Positions 52,276 through 60,325 of a stretch of 64,000 bases of DNA are shown here, in pieces. Positions within the stretch are counted from its first letter, which is position 1, and each line of letters opens with the position of its first letter. Made by a program: the position numbers and the translations under genes. The notes beneath the pieces are model-generated. The model was not told where the DNA came from, searched no databases, and saw nothing but the letters and a program-made list of their open reading frames with translations. This stretch comes from JBDZUZ01 sp040255445 (lineage in GTDB: Bacteria > Planctomycetota > Phycisphaerae > Phycisphaerales > UBA1924): the NCBI GenBank assembly GCA_040255445.1, contig JBDZUZ010000002.1:1-64000 (forward strand). The letters run 5' to 3'.

Positions 52276-53715
52276 ATGTCCGTCGAGAAAGTGCTCGATC
52301 GTCTGTCCAGCAATGACAAGGCCGCTGTCGGCCGCATGATCGACTGGCTCAAGATCCCGAGCATCTCGACGGACCCGAAGTTCCGCGACGACACCCGCCG
52401 CGCCGCCGACTGGCTCGCCGCGCAGCTCCGCGAACTGGGCCTCACCGTGCAGATCAAGGAGACCGGCGACATCGGCGCGGACGGCAAGGGCAAGGGCCAC
52501 CCGATCGTCCTGGCCGAGTCCGCCGCGAAGCCAGGGTACACAGGTCCGAAGGTGCTCTTCTACGGGCACTACGACGTGCAGCCGGTCGATCCGGTCAACT
52601 TGTGGGACAGCCCACCCTTCGAGCCGGTCGTCCGGCCCGCTGTTGAGGGCGGCCCCGGCGAGCGAGTGGTCGCCCGCGGCGCGGTCGATGACAAGGGCCA
52701 AGTCGCGTCGTTCGTGGAGGCCCTCCGCGCCTGGAAGGAGACGACCGGGCACGCCACCAACGGTGTCCCCTTCACCGTTCTGATCGAGGGTGAGGAAGAA
52801 TCGGGCTCGGTCAACCTCGAGCGATTCGTCAAGGAGAATGCGGCGGACCTGAAGGCCTGCGATGTCTGCCTGATCTCCGATACCGGCATGCTCGGCCGCG
52901 ACCGGCCGGCGATCACGTACGGCGTCCGCGGCCTGGCCTACACAGAAGTGACGCTGCACGGCCCGAACCAGGACCTGCACTCGGGCCTGTGGGGCGGCCG
53001 CTGCCCCAACCCCAACAACGAGCTCGTCAAGGTCCTCGCGGGGCTTTGGGACGCCGACCGCCGCGTAACCATCCCCGGCTTCTATGACGATGTCCGCGAC
53101 CTCCGCCCCGAAGAGCGTGAGGCGTGGAAGAAGCTGGGCATCAACGCGGCGGAGAGTCTTAAGTCGATCGGTCTGCCGCCGCAGGCCGATGTGGGCGAGA
53201 AGGGTTTTTCCTCGACCGAGCGCGAGTGGGCGCGGCCGACGGCCGAGATCAACGGCATCATCGGCGGGTACACCGGGCACGGCGCCAAGACCGTGATCCC
53301 CGCATCCGCCCTCGCCAAGGTCAGTTTCCGTCTCGTTGCGGATCAGGACCCCGCCAAGGTGACCAAGTCGTTCTTCGCGTGGCTCGAGAGCCGCACACCG
53401 CCGGGCTGCCGCTGGGAGTTCCACGACCACGGCGGCGGCTTCGGAGTGACCGTGCCGACCGACTCGCCGCTGCTGTCGGCCGCGACAAGGGCCCTGGAGC
53501 GTGCGGCCAATCGCCGGCCCGAGCTCATCAAGAGCGGCGGATCGATCCCGGTGGCCGGGCTGCTCAAGAAGCTGCTGGGCATCGACACCATCTTCATGGG
53601 TTTCGGCCTCGAGGACGACCGCGTCCACTCGCCCAATGAGAAGTTCGAGCTGGCCTGCTTCCGGCTCGGCTGCCGCTCGCACGCGATGTTCATCGACGAG
53701 CTCAGCCGCGGCTGA
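52276..53715 (+). CDS. M20 family dipeptidase/carboxypeptidase
   Basis: This 479-residue metallopeptidase of the M20 (dipeptidase-like) family starts at ATG 52276 after 'caggaggt'. Metal ligands include His98 and Asp100 in 'FYGHYDVQPVD' and Asp138 in 'RGAVDDKGQ', with the catalytic Glu pair in 'IEGEEESGS' and a terminal His near 'DDRVHSPNEKFE'. The lid domain includes 'GPNQDLHSGLWGG'. There is no signal peptide, so it is probably cytoplasmic and acts on dipeptides or small peptides. It is monocistronic between a terminator and a convergent gene. Confidence 0.93.
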   Translation: MSVEKVLDRLSSNDKAAVGRMIDWLKIPSISTDPKFRDDTRRAADWLAAQLRELGLTVQIKETGDIGADGKGKGHPIVLAESAAKPGYTGPKVLFYGHYDVQPVDPVNLWDSPPFEPVVRPAVEGGPGERVVARGAVDDKGQVASFVEALRAWKETTGHATNGVPFTVLIEGEEESGSVNLERFVKENAADLKACDVCLISDTGMLGRDRPAITYGVRGLAYTEVTLHGPNQDLHSGLWGGRCPNPNNELVKVLAGLWDADRRVTIPGFYDDVRDLRPEEREAWKKLGINAAESLKSIGLPPQADVGEKGFSSTEREWARPTAEINGIIGGYTGHGAKTVIPASALAKVSFRLVADQDPAKVTKSFFAWLESRTPPGCRWEFHDHGGGFGVTVPTDSPLLSAATRALERAANRRPELIKSGGSIPVAGLLKKLLGIDTIFMGFGLEDDRVHSPNEKFELACFRLGCRSHAMFIDELSRG

Positions 53716-53733
53716 CCCCGACCCGCGGCCATC

Positions 53734-53979
53734 TCAGGCGGCCTGCCGGACCTCGGGCTCTTCCTCATCGACGAGGATCACGCGGGTCGCATCGCGTTCG
53801 TCCTGGCTCTCGCGGAGGCGGCGGAGCTTCTCGGCGCGGAGGGCGGCGACCCGGACCTTCAGGTCGTGGAGGTAGGTCTCATTGCGGACCGCGCCGGCGA
53901 TGCAGTGCAGCACGCCCACGCAGCAAACGGCCGCGAGCACGGATACCACGACCCAGAATTGGTCGGCGAGCGATGCCAT
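53734..53979 (-). CDS. Small single-pass membrane protein
   Basis: This 81-residue protein has one N-terminal membrane helix ('FWVVVSVLAAVCCVGVLHCI') and a charged C-terminal helix ('LHDLKVRVAALRAEKLRRLR') ending acidic. 'gggg' precedes the ATG. No known family is recognised. It resembles the small membrane anchors of many planctomycetes and is plausible as a real gene, being the only good frame in the gap. Confidence 0.6.
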   Translation of the reverse strand: MASLADQFWVVVSVLAAVCCVGVLHCIAGAVRNETYLHDLKVRVAALRAEKLRRLRESQDERDATRVILVDEEEPEVRQAA

Positions 53980-54062
53980 GCGCCCAGTCCCCGGCCACGC
54001 AGATGACCCCCGGCGTCATCGGCCGCTGAACCGCGCGGCTTGATCGTCTGTAAGATTCCCCG

Positions 54063-56585
54063 GTGCGCGTGCCGAACCCTGATATCCATGTCCGTGCCCG
54101 ACCCGATCCCCGCTCCAGATGGCTCGCGGCCGTCCTGGCGGCATTGACGCTGCTGCTTTTCGGACCTGGCCCGGGCCCGGCGCTGGCGGCACAAGACACC
54201 GCCCCCGCGTCCCAGAATGTCAGCAGCGAGGTCCAGATCCAGATCGATTCGTTCGGCGTGGGGAATGTGGCCCGCCGCGGGGACTGGGCGGGTATCCGGT
54301 TCCGGATCATGGATACCGCGGCCAGGGAGCGCGAGCTCGTCGTGCGGCTGGCGGTGTCCGACCCCGATGGCGACCGGCCGATGTACCAGCGGGAGCTCAC
54401 CGCGAACCCCGGCGTGTCGCAGGGGGTGTGGATGTACGCCCGGCTGCCCTTCGGCTTCGAGCCCGGGCAGGACATGGTCTTCAGCGTTCATGAGGCGGAG
54501 ATCGGTGGCGGCGGCGAGGCGGGCGACACGGGATACACCGCCGGTCGCCTCCTGGGCCGCATGATCGTCACGCCCAACGGCCGGTCGGTGCTCCCGGCGA
54601 CCGAGGCGATGTTCACGGTGGTGGGCGGCCGGGCGATGGGTCTGCGGGCCTATTCCACGCGGGCCAACCCGCAGGACGCGTGGCTCCCGATCGGGAATGA
54701 GCTGACCGAGGTGGTCCTGGGCGTTCAGCCCGCGGACCTGCCCGACCGTTGGATGGGGCTAATTCCCACGTCGACGCTCGTCTGGGGCTCCGGGGATCCC
54801 GCCGAACTCCGCGGCGACCGGGCGCGTGCGGTCCGCGAGTGGGTGGAGCGGGGCGGTCACCTCGTGATCGTGCTGCCCTCGGTCGGCCAGACCTGGACGA
54901 ACCCCGCTTCCAGCGACCTGTACGACCTCCTGCCCGCGGTCGTCGTTGAGCGGCGCGAGGGTGTGGATCTGAACGCCTACCGGCCGCTGCTGACCCGCCG
55001 CGCAACGACGTCGCTCCCCACCAACGCGACCGTGCACACGTTCAGCAAGTCGGCCGGGGCGCTCCCGGCGGAGGCATCGATCGTGCTCGCCGCGCCGGAT
55101 GGCACGGGCGTTGTCGCCCGCCGGCTTGTTGGCGCCGGCGCTGTCACCCTGGTCGGGATCGATTTGAATACCGCTTCATTCAATCAGGCCGACGCGTTCG
55201 AGGCCGAGGTCTTCTGGCACCGCGTGCTGGGGCGCCGCAATCCGCTCTCGCTCCCCGAGGACACGAACAGCGGTTTTCCCCTCGCCGCGAGCCGCAACGC
55301 CACGGTCTACGACAACGAGATCGCATCGATCATCGCGCGGACCGGGCGATCCGCGGCGGCGGTCCTGCTGGGCTTCGTGGTCTTCGGCTTGTACTGGCTG
55401 ATCGCGGGCCCGGTCGGGTACGCGCTGCTCAAGATGCGGAAGCTCTCGCACCACGCGTGGCTCGCGTTCGTGGGCGCGGCGATCGTCTTCACGGTCCTCG
55501 CGTGGGGCGGCGCGACCATGCTCCGGCCGGCGAAGGTCGAGGCGACGCACCTCACATTGCTCGACCACACATACGGCCAGCCGTACCAGCGGGCGCGGAT
55601 GTGGGCGAGCGTCATGGTTCCCTGGGACGGCTCCGCGACGATCTCGGTCGGTGACCCGGTCCTTGCGGAAGCGGGGCTGACAAACCGGCTGCCCGGTGTC
55701 GTTGCACCGTGGGAGGCGTATAGCACCGATCTGGCTTCGGGCGTGACCTTCCCAGACGCCCGCGGCTACGTGATCGACACCCGCTCGCCCGACAGCTTCA
55801 CCTTCCCGACGCGCTCGACGACCAAACAGGTGCGGGTCGACTGGAGCGATGGCCCGGTCTGGAAGATGCCGCGGCCCGTCTCCGATGAGGACCAACTCCG
55901 CCTGACGAGCTCAGCGGAGGGCGCTGCGGCTTCGGTTGTGCAGGGTCGACTGATCCACGAGATGCCGGGCACGCTCACCGATGCGTACATCGTGGTGGTG
56001 CGGCGCACGCGCCCGCTCGAATCGCCCCGGCGCGTCGTCAATGCATCCGATGCGATGCCGACCGTCGCGGTCGCGTACAGCCTGCCGATCGAGGGCTGGC
56101 CCTCGGGCGAAACGCTGGACCTTTCGCTCGTGACGGCGCCCCAGCGCGGCGACAACTCATCATCCGCGGCCGAGTTCTTCCTCCGCCGGTTCCGCTACGC
56201 GACCGGCGGCTTCGGGATCAGCCAGCGGCCCGAGGGCGCGAACCGCGAAGACAAACTCACTTCGCTCGCGTTCTTCCCGGTGCTGCCCGCGCCGGAACTG
56301 GGGGCGAACGACGACACCGCTCGATACGCCGCGCTGCGAACCGCGACGCACACCTACGACCTGGGCCGATGGTTCACACAGCCGTGCGTGATCATCGTGG
56401 GGCACCTTGGACCCGAGCGGGAATCACCCGTGCCGCTCGCGCTCGACGGCAAACGGGTTCCCACCAGCGGGCGGACCGTGGTCCGCTGGGTCTACCCCCT
56501 CCCGGACGATCCGCCCGCCTACCCCGCCAGCGTTGTTGAAGCGCCCGCGCAGGACACGCAGCCCGCCGCCAACGACGGCGGCTGA
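54063..56585 (+). CDS. Large exported membrane protein, GldG/DUF4350-like
   Basis: This 840-residue protein starts at GTG 54063 and has a signal peptide ending 'PALAA'. A large extracytoplasmic region includes a Rossmann-like glutamine amidotransferase-type segment ('DRARAVREWVERGGHLVIVL', 'AGAVTLVGIDLNTASF'). Two membrane helices follow near residues 425-450 ('AVLLGFVVFGLYWLIAGPV') and 460-485. The C-terminal domain is beta-rich, with a Pro-rich tail. The layout resembles GldG- or DUF4350-like partners of ABC-2 transporters. The ABC ATPase gene begins 86 nt downstream. Confidence 0.78.
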   Translation: MRVPNPDIHVRARPDPRSRWLAAVLAALTLLLFGPGPGPALAAQDTAPASQNVSSEVQIQIDSFGVGNVARRGDWAGIRFRIMDTAARERELVVRLAVSDPDGDRPMYQRELTANPGVSQGVWMYARLPFGFEPGQDMVFSVHEAEIGGGGEAGDTGYTAGRLLGRMIVTPNGRSVLPATEAMFTVVGGRAMGLRAYSTRANPQDAWLPIGNELTEVVLGVQPADLPDRWMGLIPTSTLVWGSGDPAELRGDRARAVREWVERGGHLVIVLPSVGQTWTNPASSDLYDLLPAVVVERREGVDLNAYRPLLTRRATTSLPTNATVHTFSKSAGALPAEASIVLAAPDGTGVVARRLVGAGAVTLVGIDLNTASFNQADAFEAEVFWHRVLGRRNPLSLPEDTNSGFPLAASRNATVYDNEIASIIARTGRSAAAVLLGFVVFGLYWLIAGPVGYALLKMRKLSHHAWLAFVGAAIVFTVLAWGGATMLRPAKVEATHLTLLDHTYGQPYQRARMWASVMVPWDGSATISVGDPVLAEAGLTNRLPGVVAPWEAYSTDLASGVTFPDARGYVIDTRSPDSFTFPTRSTTKQVRVDWSDGPVWKMPRPVSDEDQLRLTSSAEGAAASVVQGRLIHEMPGTLTDAYIVVVRRTRPLESPRRVVNASDAMPTVAVAYSLPIEGWPSGETLDLSLVTAPQRGDNSSSAAEFFLRRFRYATGGFGISQRPEGANREDKLTSLAFFPVLPAPELGANDDTARYAALRTATHTYDLGRWFTQPCVIIVGHLGPERESPVPLALDGKRVPTSGRTVVRWVYPLPDDPPAYPASVVEAPAQDTQPAANDGG

Positions 56586-56671
56586 CCGCCGCGGCGAACC
56601 GAACGCCCAGGCTCGACACAGCTCCCAAGGCCTCTCCAAAGACAACGCCGCACCACAGGAAGTCACCCGCC

Positions 56672-57637
56672 GTGCCGATGATCGAGACGATCAACCTCAC
56701 CAAGCGCTACGGCGAACTCGTTGCGCTCAACAACCTCAACCTCACGATCAACGAGGGTGATTGCTTCGGCTTCATCGGCCCCAACGGCGCCGGGAAGACG
56801 ACGACGATCAAGATCCTCGCCACCCTGCTCAAGCCCAGCAGCGGGCAGGCCAACGTCGCCGGGTACACGATCGGTTATCAGAACCGCCTGATCCGCCCGA
56901 TGATCGGCTACGTGCCCGACGAACTCGGTCAGTACGAGGACATGGTCGTCACCGAGTACCTCGAGTTCTTCGCCGCGGCGTACAACATCCACGGCCAGCA
57001 GCGGCGCAAGGTGGTGGGGGACGTCCTCGAGCTCACCGATCTCAAGGACAAGTCGACCGCCGAGGTGAACTCGCTCTCGCGCGGTATGCGTCAGCGCCTG
57101 AGCGTCGCCCGCGTGCTGCTGCACGATCCCAAGGTCCTGCTGATGGACGAGCCCGCCAGCGGTCTGGACCCCCGCGCCCGCATCGAGATGCGCGAGCTCC
57201 TCAAGGAGCTGCGGCGGATGGGCAAGACCATCCTGATCTCCAGCCACATCCTGCCCGAGCTCGCCGAACTCTGTAATGTCGTGGGCATCATCGAACGCGG
57301 CCAGCTCCTCTTCAGCGGCACGGTCGCCGAGATCGTCCGCCGCGCCAAGGTCGGGCACGTCCTGCACATCGGGGTCAGCGAGAAGACCGAGCAGGCCGCG
57401 CAGGCGCTCACGAAGATCCCCGGCGTCAAGAAGATCGCGATCGCGCCCGACGACACGCCCGCCGGCGGGTCGGACAAGCGCATCTTGCACCTGAGCTTCG
57501 AGGAAGCCGGCGGGGCGTCCTTCAGCGACATCCCCAACATCCTCGTCAACCAGGGCTACCGCATCACCAAGTTCACCGAAGAGCCGGTGAACCTGGAGAC
57601 GGCATTCATGCGTCTGACCAAGGGGCTCGTGCAGTAG
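56672..57637 (+). CDS. ABC transporter ATP-binding protein
   Basis: This 321-residue ATPase belongs to the ABC-2/GldA/NatA group. The Walker A is 'GPNGAGKTTTIKILATLL', the signature 'LSRGMRQRLSVAR', the Walker B 'LLMDEPASGLDPRAR', and the H-loop 'ISSHILPELAEL'. The C-terminal 85 residues form the accessory domain common in this group. The start is GTG 56672 or ATG 56678. No permease gene is adjacent; the membrane protein upstream may be its partner. Substrate is unknown. Confidence 0.92.
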   Translation: MPMIETINLTKRYGELVALNNLNLTINEGDCFGFIGPNGAGKTTTIKILATLLKPSSGQANVAGYTIGYQNRLIRPMIGYVPDELGQYEDMVVTEYLEFFAAAYNIHGQQRRKVVGDVLELTDLKDKSTAEVNSLSRGMRQRLSVARVLLHDPKVLLMDEPASGLDPRARIEMRELLKELRRMGKTILISSHILPELAELCNVVGIIERGQLLFSGTVAEIVRRAKVGHVLHIGVSEKTEQAAQALTKIPGVKKIAIAPDDTPAGGSDKRILHLSFEEAGGASFSDIPNILVNQGYRITKFTEEPVNLETAFMRLTKGLVQ

Positions 57638-57767
57638 GGAGTCCGGAGCCCGGGCCGCTGAGCCCGCCGGAAGCCGCGTCCGCCCGCATCCCTATCCTTT
57701 GAGCCCGCCCGTCGCCCACGCCGGCGGCCGGCACGGGGCTCCCTCTGTCCGATCGGAGATTCACAGC

Positions 57768-60224
57768 ATGCGAGTCAATCAGCTCCTGATGGCGTCCTGG
57801 ATCACCATGACTGCAGGCATGACCGCGGGGCTCGCCCTCGCCGCGGGCCCGGGCACACCCCCGCCCAGCCGCACCGACAACGTCAAGGACACCGTCCACG
57901 GCGTCACGATCGTCGACCCGTACCGCTGGCTCGAGGGCGACAACAGTGATCCCAAGCAGATGGGTGCGATGACCTCCGAGGTTGCGCAGTGGACCGATGC
58001 GCAGAACGCGTACACGCGGAACACGCTCGACAACCTGCCCGGCCGTAAGGCCGTCGAGGAAGCGCTGCGTCCGCTGATGGAGGTGGGCTCGGTCAGCTCG
58101 CCTCGCATGCGCGGCGATCGATACTTCTACTCCAAGCGCGAGGGCACGCAGAACCAGGCCAGCGTCTACATGCGGATCGGGCACGACGGCGAGCCGAAGC
58201 TGCTGCTCGATCCCGCGAAGATCGACCCCAGCGGCCTGACCACCATCTCCTGGACCAGCCCCAGCCACGACGGCAAGCTGCTCGCCTACGGCACCTATGT
58301 CGCCGGCGATGAGAACTCGACGCTCCGCATCATCGATGTCGACACCGGCGAGCACCTGACCGACGTCATCACCGGCAAGGTCGGCGGCTGCGACTGGATG
58401 CCCGATGGCAAGACGTTCATGTACCGCAATCTCGCGGACATCAAGAACCCCTACAGCGGGCAGGTGATGTTCCATAAGCTCGGCCAGGACCAGTCCGCCG
58501 ATGCCCAGGTCTTCCGCCAGTTCACGGTGGAGGAAAACGCGAAGCTCGCGACGACCTACGGCCCGTACGGCGCTCTCTCCGAGGACGGCGAGTGGATCCT
58601 CCTCGCCTATTACACCGACACCCGCAACAACGACCTGTGGGCCGTGAAGACCTCAGACTTCCTCGCCACCGGTGATGCGAAACGGCGCGAGATCCTCGTC
58701 GGCGAGCAGGCCCAGAGCTTCGGCCCGGTGATCGACGGCGTCCTCTACATGGAGACCACCTTCGAAGCGCCCAACGGCCGCGTCGTGGCCGTCGATCTGG
58801 CCAAGCCCGATCGCGCCAACTGGCGCGAGCTGGTGCCGCACCGCGAGGACGCGGTGATCCAGGGCATCTCCGCGGCGGACGGCGTCATCGCGGTTGACTA
58901 CCTCGTCAACGCATCGAGCACGATCGAGCTCGTCGGTTTCGATGGTACGAAGAAGGGTCAGCTCAAGCTCCCGGGCATCGGCTCGGCCGGCGTCTCAACC
59001 AACGAGGACCGCACCGAGGCTTTCCTCTCGTTCACCAGCTTCAACTACCCGACATCGATCTTCCGGGTCGATCTCGCCAACCCCAACGCTCAGCCCCAGC
59101 TCTGGGAGCGGCCCGATGTCCCCGTGAACCCCGAGAGCGTCACGGTCAAGCAGGAGTGGTACACCTCCCGCGACGGCACCAAGGTCAGCATGTTCATCGT
59201 GCACCGCAAGGGGCTCGAACTCAACGGCGATAACCCGACGCTGCTCTACGGCTACGGCGGGTTCAACATCAGCCTGACACCCTCCTTCAGCGCCTCGCTC
59301 TTCCAGTGGCTCGACGCCGGCGGGGTGTATGTCGTCGCCAACCTCCGCGGCGGCGGCGAGTACGGTCAGGCGTGGCACAACTCCGGCAAGCTGGAGAACA
59401 AGCAGAACGTCTTCGACGACTTCATCACCGCCGCTGAGCACCTGGTCTCGACGGGGTACACCAAGCCGGCCCGCCTGGCGATCGCCGGCGGCTCCAACGG
59501 CGGCCTCCTGACGGGCGCGGCGGTCACGCAGCGGCCCGACCTCTTCGGCGCGGTCATCATCGGCGTGCCGCTGCTCGACATGATCCGCTACCAGAACTTC
59601 CTGATGGCGCGATACTGGGTGCCCGAGTACGGCTCCGCCGAGGTCGCCGAGCAGTTCTCCTACATCTACAAGTACTCGCCGTACCACAACATCAAGTCCG
59701 GCACCAAGTACCCCGGCATCATGATCACCGCCGGCGAGAACGACACGCGCGTGCACCCGCTCCACGCCCGCAAGATGGCGGCGGCGCTCCAGGCCGCGAC
59801 CGCCAGCGACCCCGCGAAGAAGCCCGTGCTCCTCTGGGTCGACCGCGAAGCCGGACACGGACAGGGCAAGCCGCTCAACCTGCGCATCCGCGAAGTGGCC
59901 GACCAGCGCATGTTCCTCATGTGGCAGCTCGGCATGCTCGAGAACGCCAAGGCCGACGGCGCGAAGGCGAACGATGCGCAGGCCGCGGCGGACCCCGCCC
60001 AGCCGCAGATCGTGCTCGCGGTCTCCAACATGACCTGCTCGATGTGCCAGGCCAAGGTCAAGAAGACCCTGATGGCGATCGACGGTGTGACCGACGCCCG
60101 CGTCGACCTCGATGAGGACCGCGCGTACATCACGCTCGCCTCGCCCAACGCCGTCAAGCCCCCCGCGCTGATCTCGGCGCTCGAGAAGGCCAAGTTCCCC
60201 GCCAAGGTCGTCAGCGGCCGCTGA
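57768..60224 (+). CDS. Prolyl oligopeptidase (S9A) fused to a heavy-metal-associated domain
   Basis: This 818-residue secreted serine peptidase starts at ATG 57768, with 'cggag' upstream and a signal peptide ending 'GLALAAG'. The S9A beta-propeller begins with 'DPYRWLEGDN'. The alpha/beta-hydrolase domain has catalytic Ser576 ('GGSNGGLLTG'), Asp659 ('GENDTRVHP') and His697 ('EAGHGQGKP'). After an Ala-rich linker (about 723-745), the last 70 residues form a complete HMA domain with Cys757 and Cys760 in 'SNMTCSMCQAKVKKTLMAID'. The enzyme cleaves after proline in short peptides; the HMA domain binds Cu or similar soft metals. The fusion is unusual for this peptidase family. Confidence 0.93.
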   Translation: MRVNQLLMASWITMTAGMTAGLALAAGPGTPPPSRTDNVKDTVHGVTIVDPYRWLEGDNSDPKQMGAMTSEVAQWTDAQNAYTRNTLDNLPGRKAVEEALRPLMEVGSVSSPRMRGDRYFYSKREGTQNQASVYMRIGHDGEPKLLLDPAKIDPSGLTTISWTSPSHDGKLLAYGTYVAGDENSTLRIIDVDTGEHLTDVITGKVGGCDWMPDGKTFMYRNLADIKNPYSGQVMFHKLGQDQSADAQVFRQFTVEENAKLATTYGPYGALSEDGEWILLAYYTDTRNNDLWAVKTSDFLATGDAKRREILVGEQAQSFGPVIDGVLYMETTFEAPNGRVVAVDLAKPDRANWRELVPHREDAVIQGISAADGVIAVDYLVNASSTIELVGFDGTKKGQLKLPGIGSAGVSTNEDRTEAFLSFTSFNYPTSIFRVDLANPNAQPQLWERPDVPVNPESVTVKQEWYTSRDGTKVSMFIVHRKGLELNGDNPTLLYGYGGFNISLTPSFSASLFQWLDAGGVYVVANLRGGGEYGQAWHNSGKLENKQNVFDDFITAAEHLVSTGYTKPARLAIAGGSNGGLLTGAAVTQRPDLFGAVIIGVPLLDMIRYQNFLMARYWVPEYGSAEVAEQFSYIYKYSPYHNIKSGTKYPGIMITAGENDTRVHPLHARKMAAALQAATASDPAKKPVLLWVDREAGHGQGKPLNLRIREVADQRMFLMWQLGMLENAKADGAKANDAQAAADPAQPQIVLAVSNMTCSMCQAKVKKTLMAIDGVTDARVDLDEDRAYITLASPNAVKPPALISALEKAKFPAKVVSGR

Positions 60225-60255
60225 GCGCTTCTGCGATCTCTCAACCGCAAACACG

Positions 60256-60292
60256 AGGGCCCGGCGCGATCCAGCGCCGGGCCCTTGTCGTT
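60256..60292 (+). terminator. Rho-independent terminator after the prolyl oligopeptidase gene
   Basis: An 11-bp stem gggcccggcgc (60257-60267) and gcgccgggccc (60274-60284) with a 6-nt loop is followed by ttgtcgtt. The T-run is imperfect. The stem begins 33 nt after the stop and may work in both directions, since the next gene is convergent. Confidence 0.72.
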
Positions 60293-60325
60293 CATGGCGC
60301 CCCGGTCAACCGCTGCCGGCGACTG

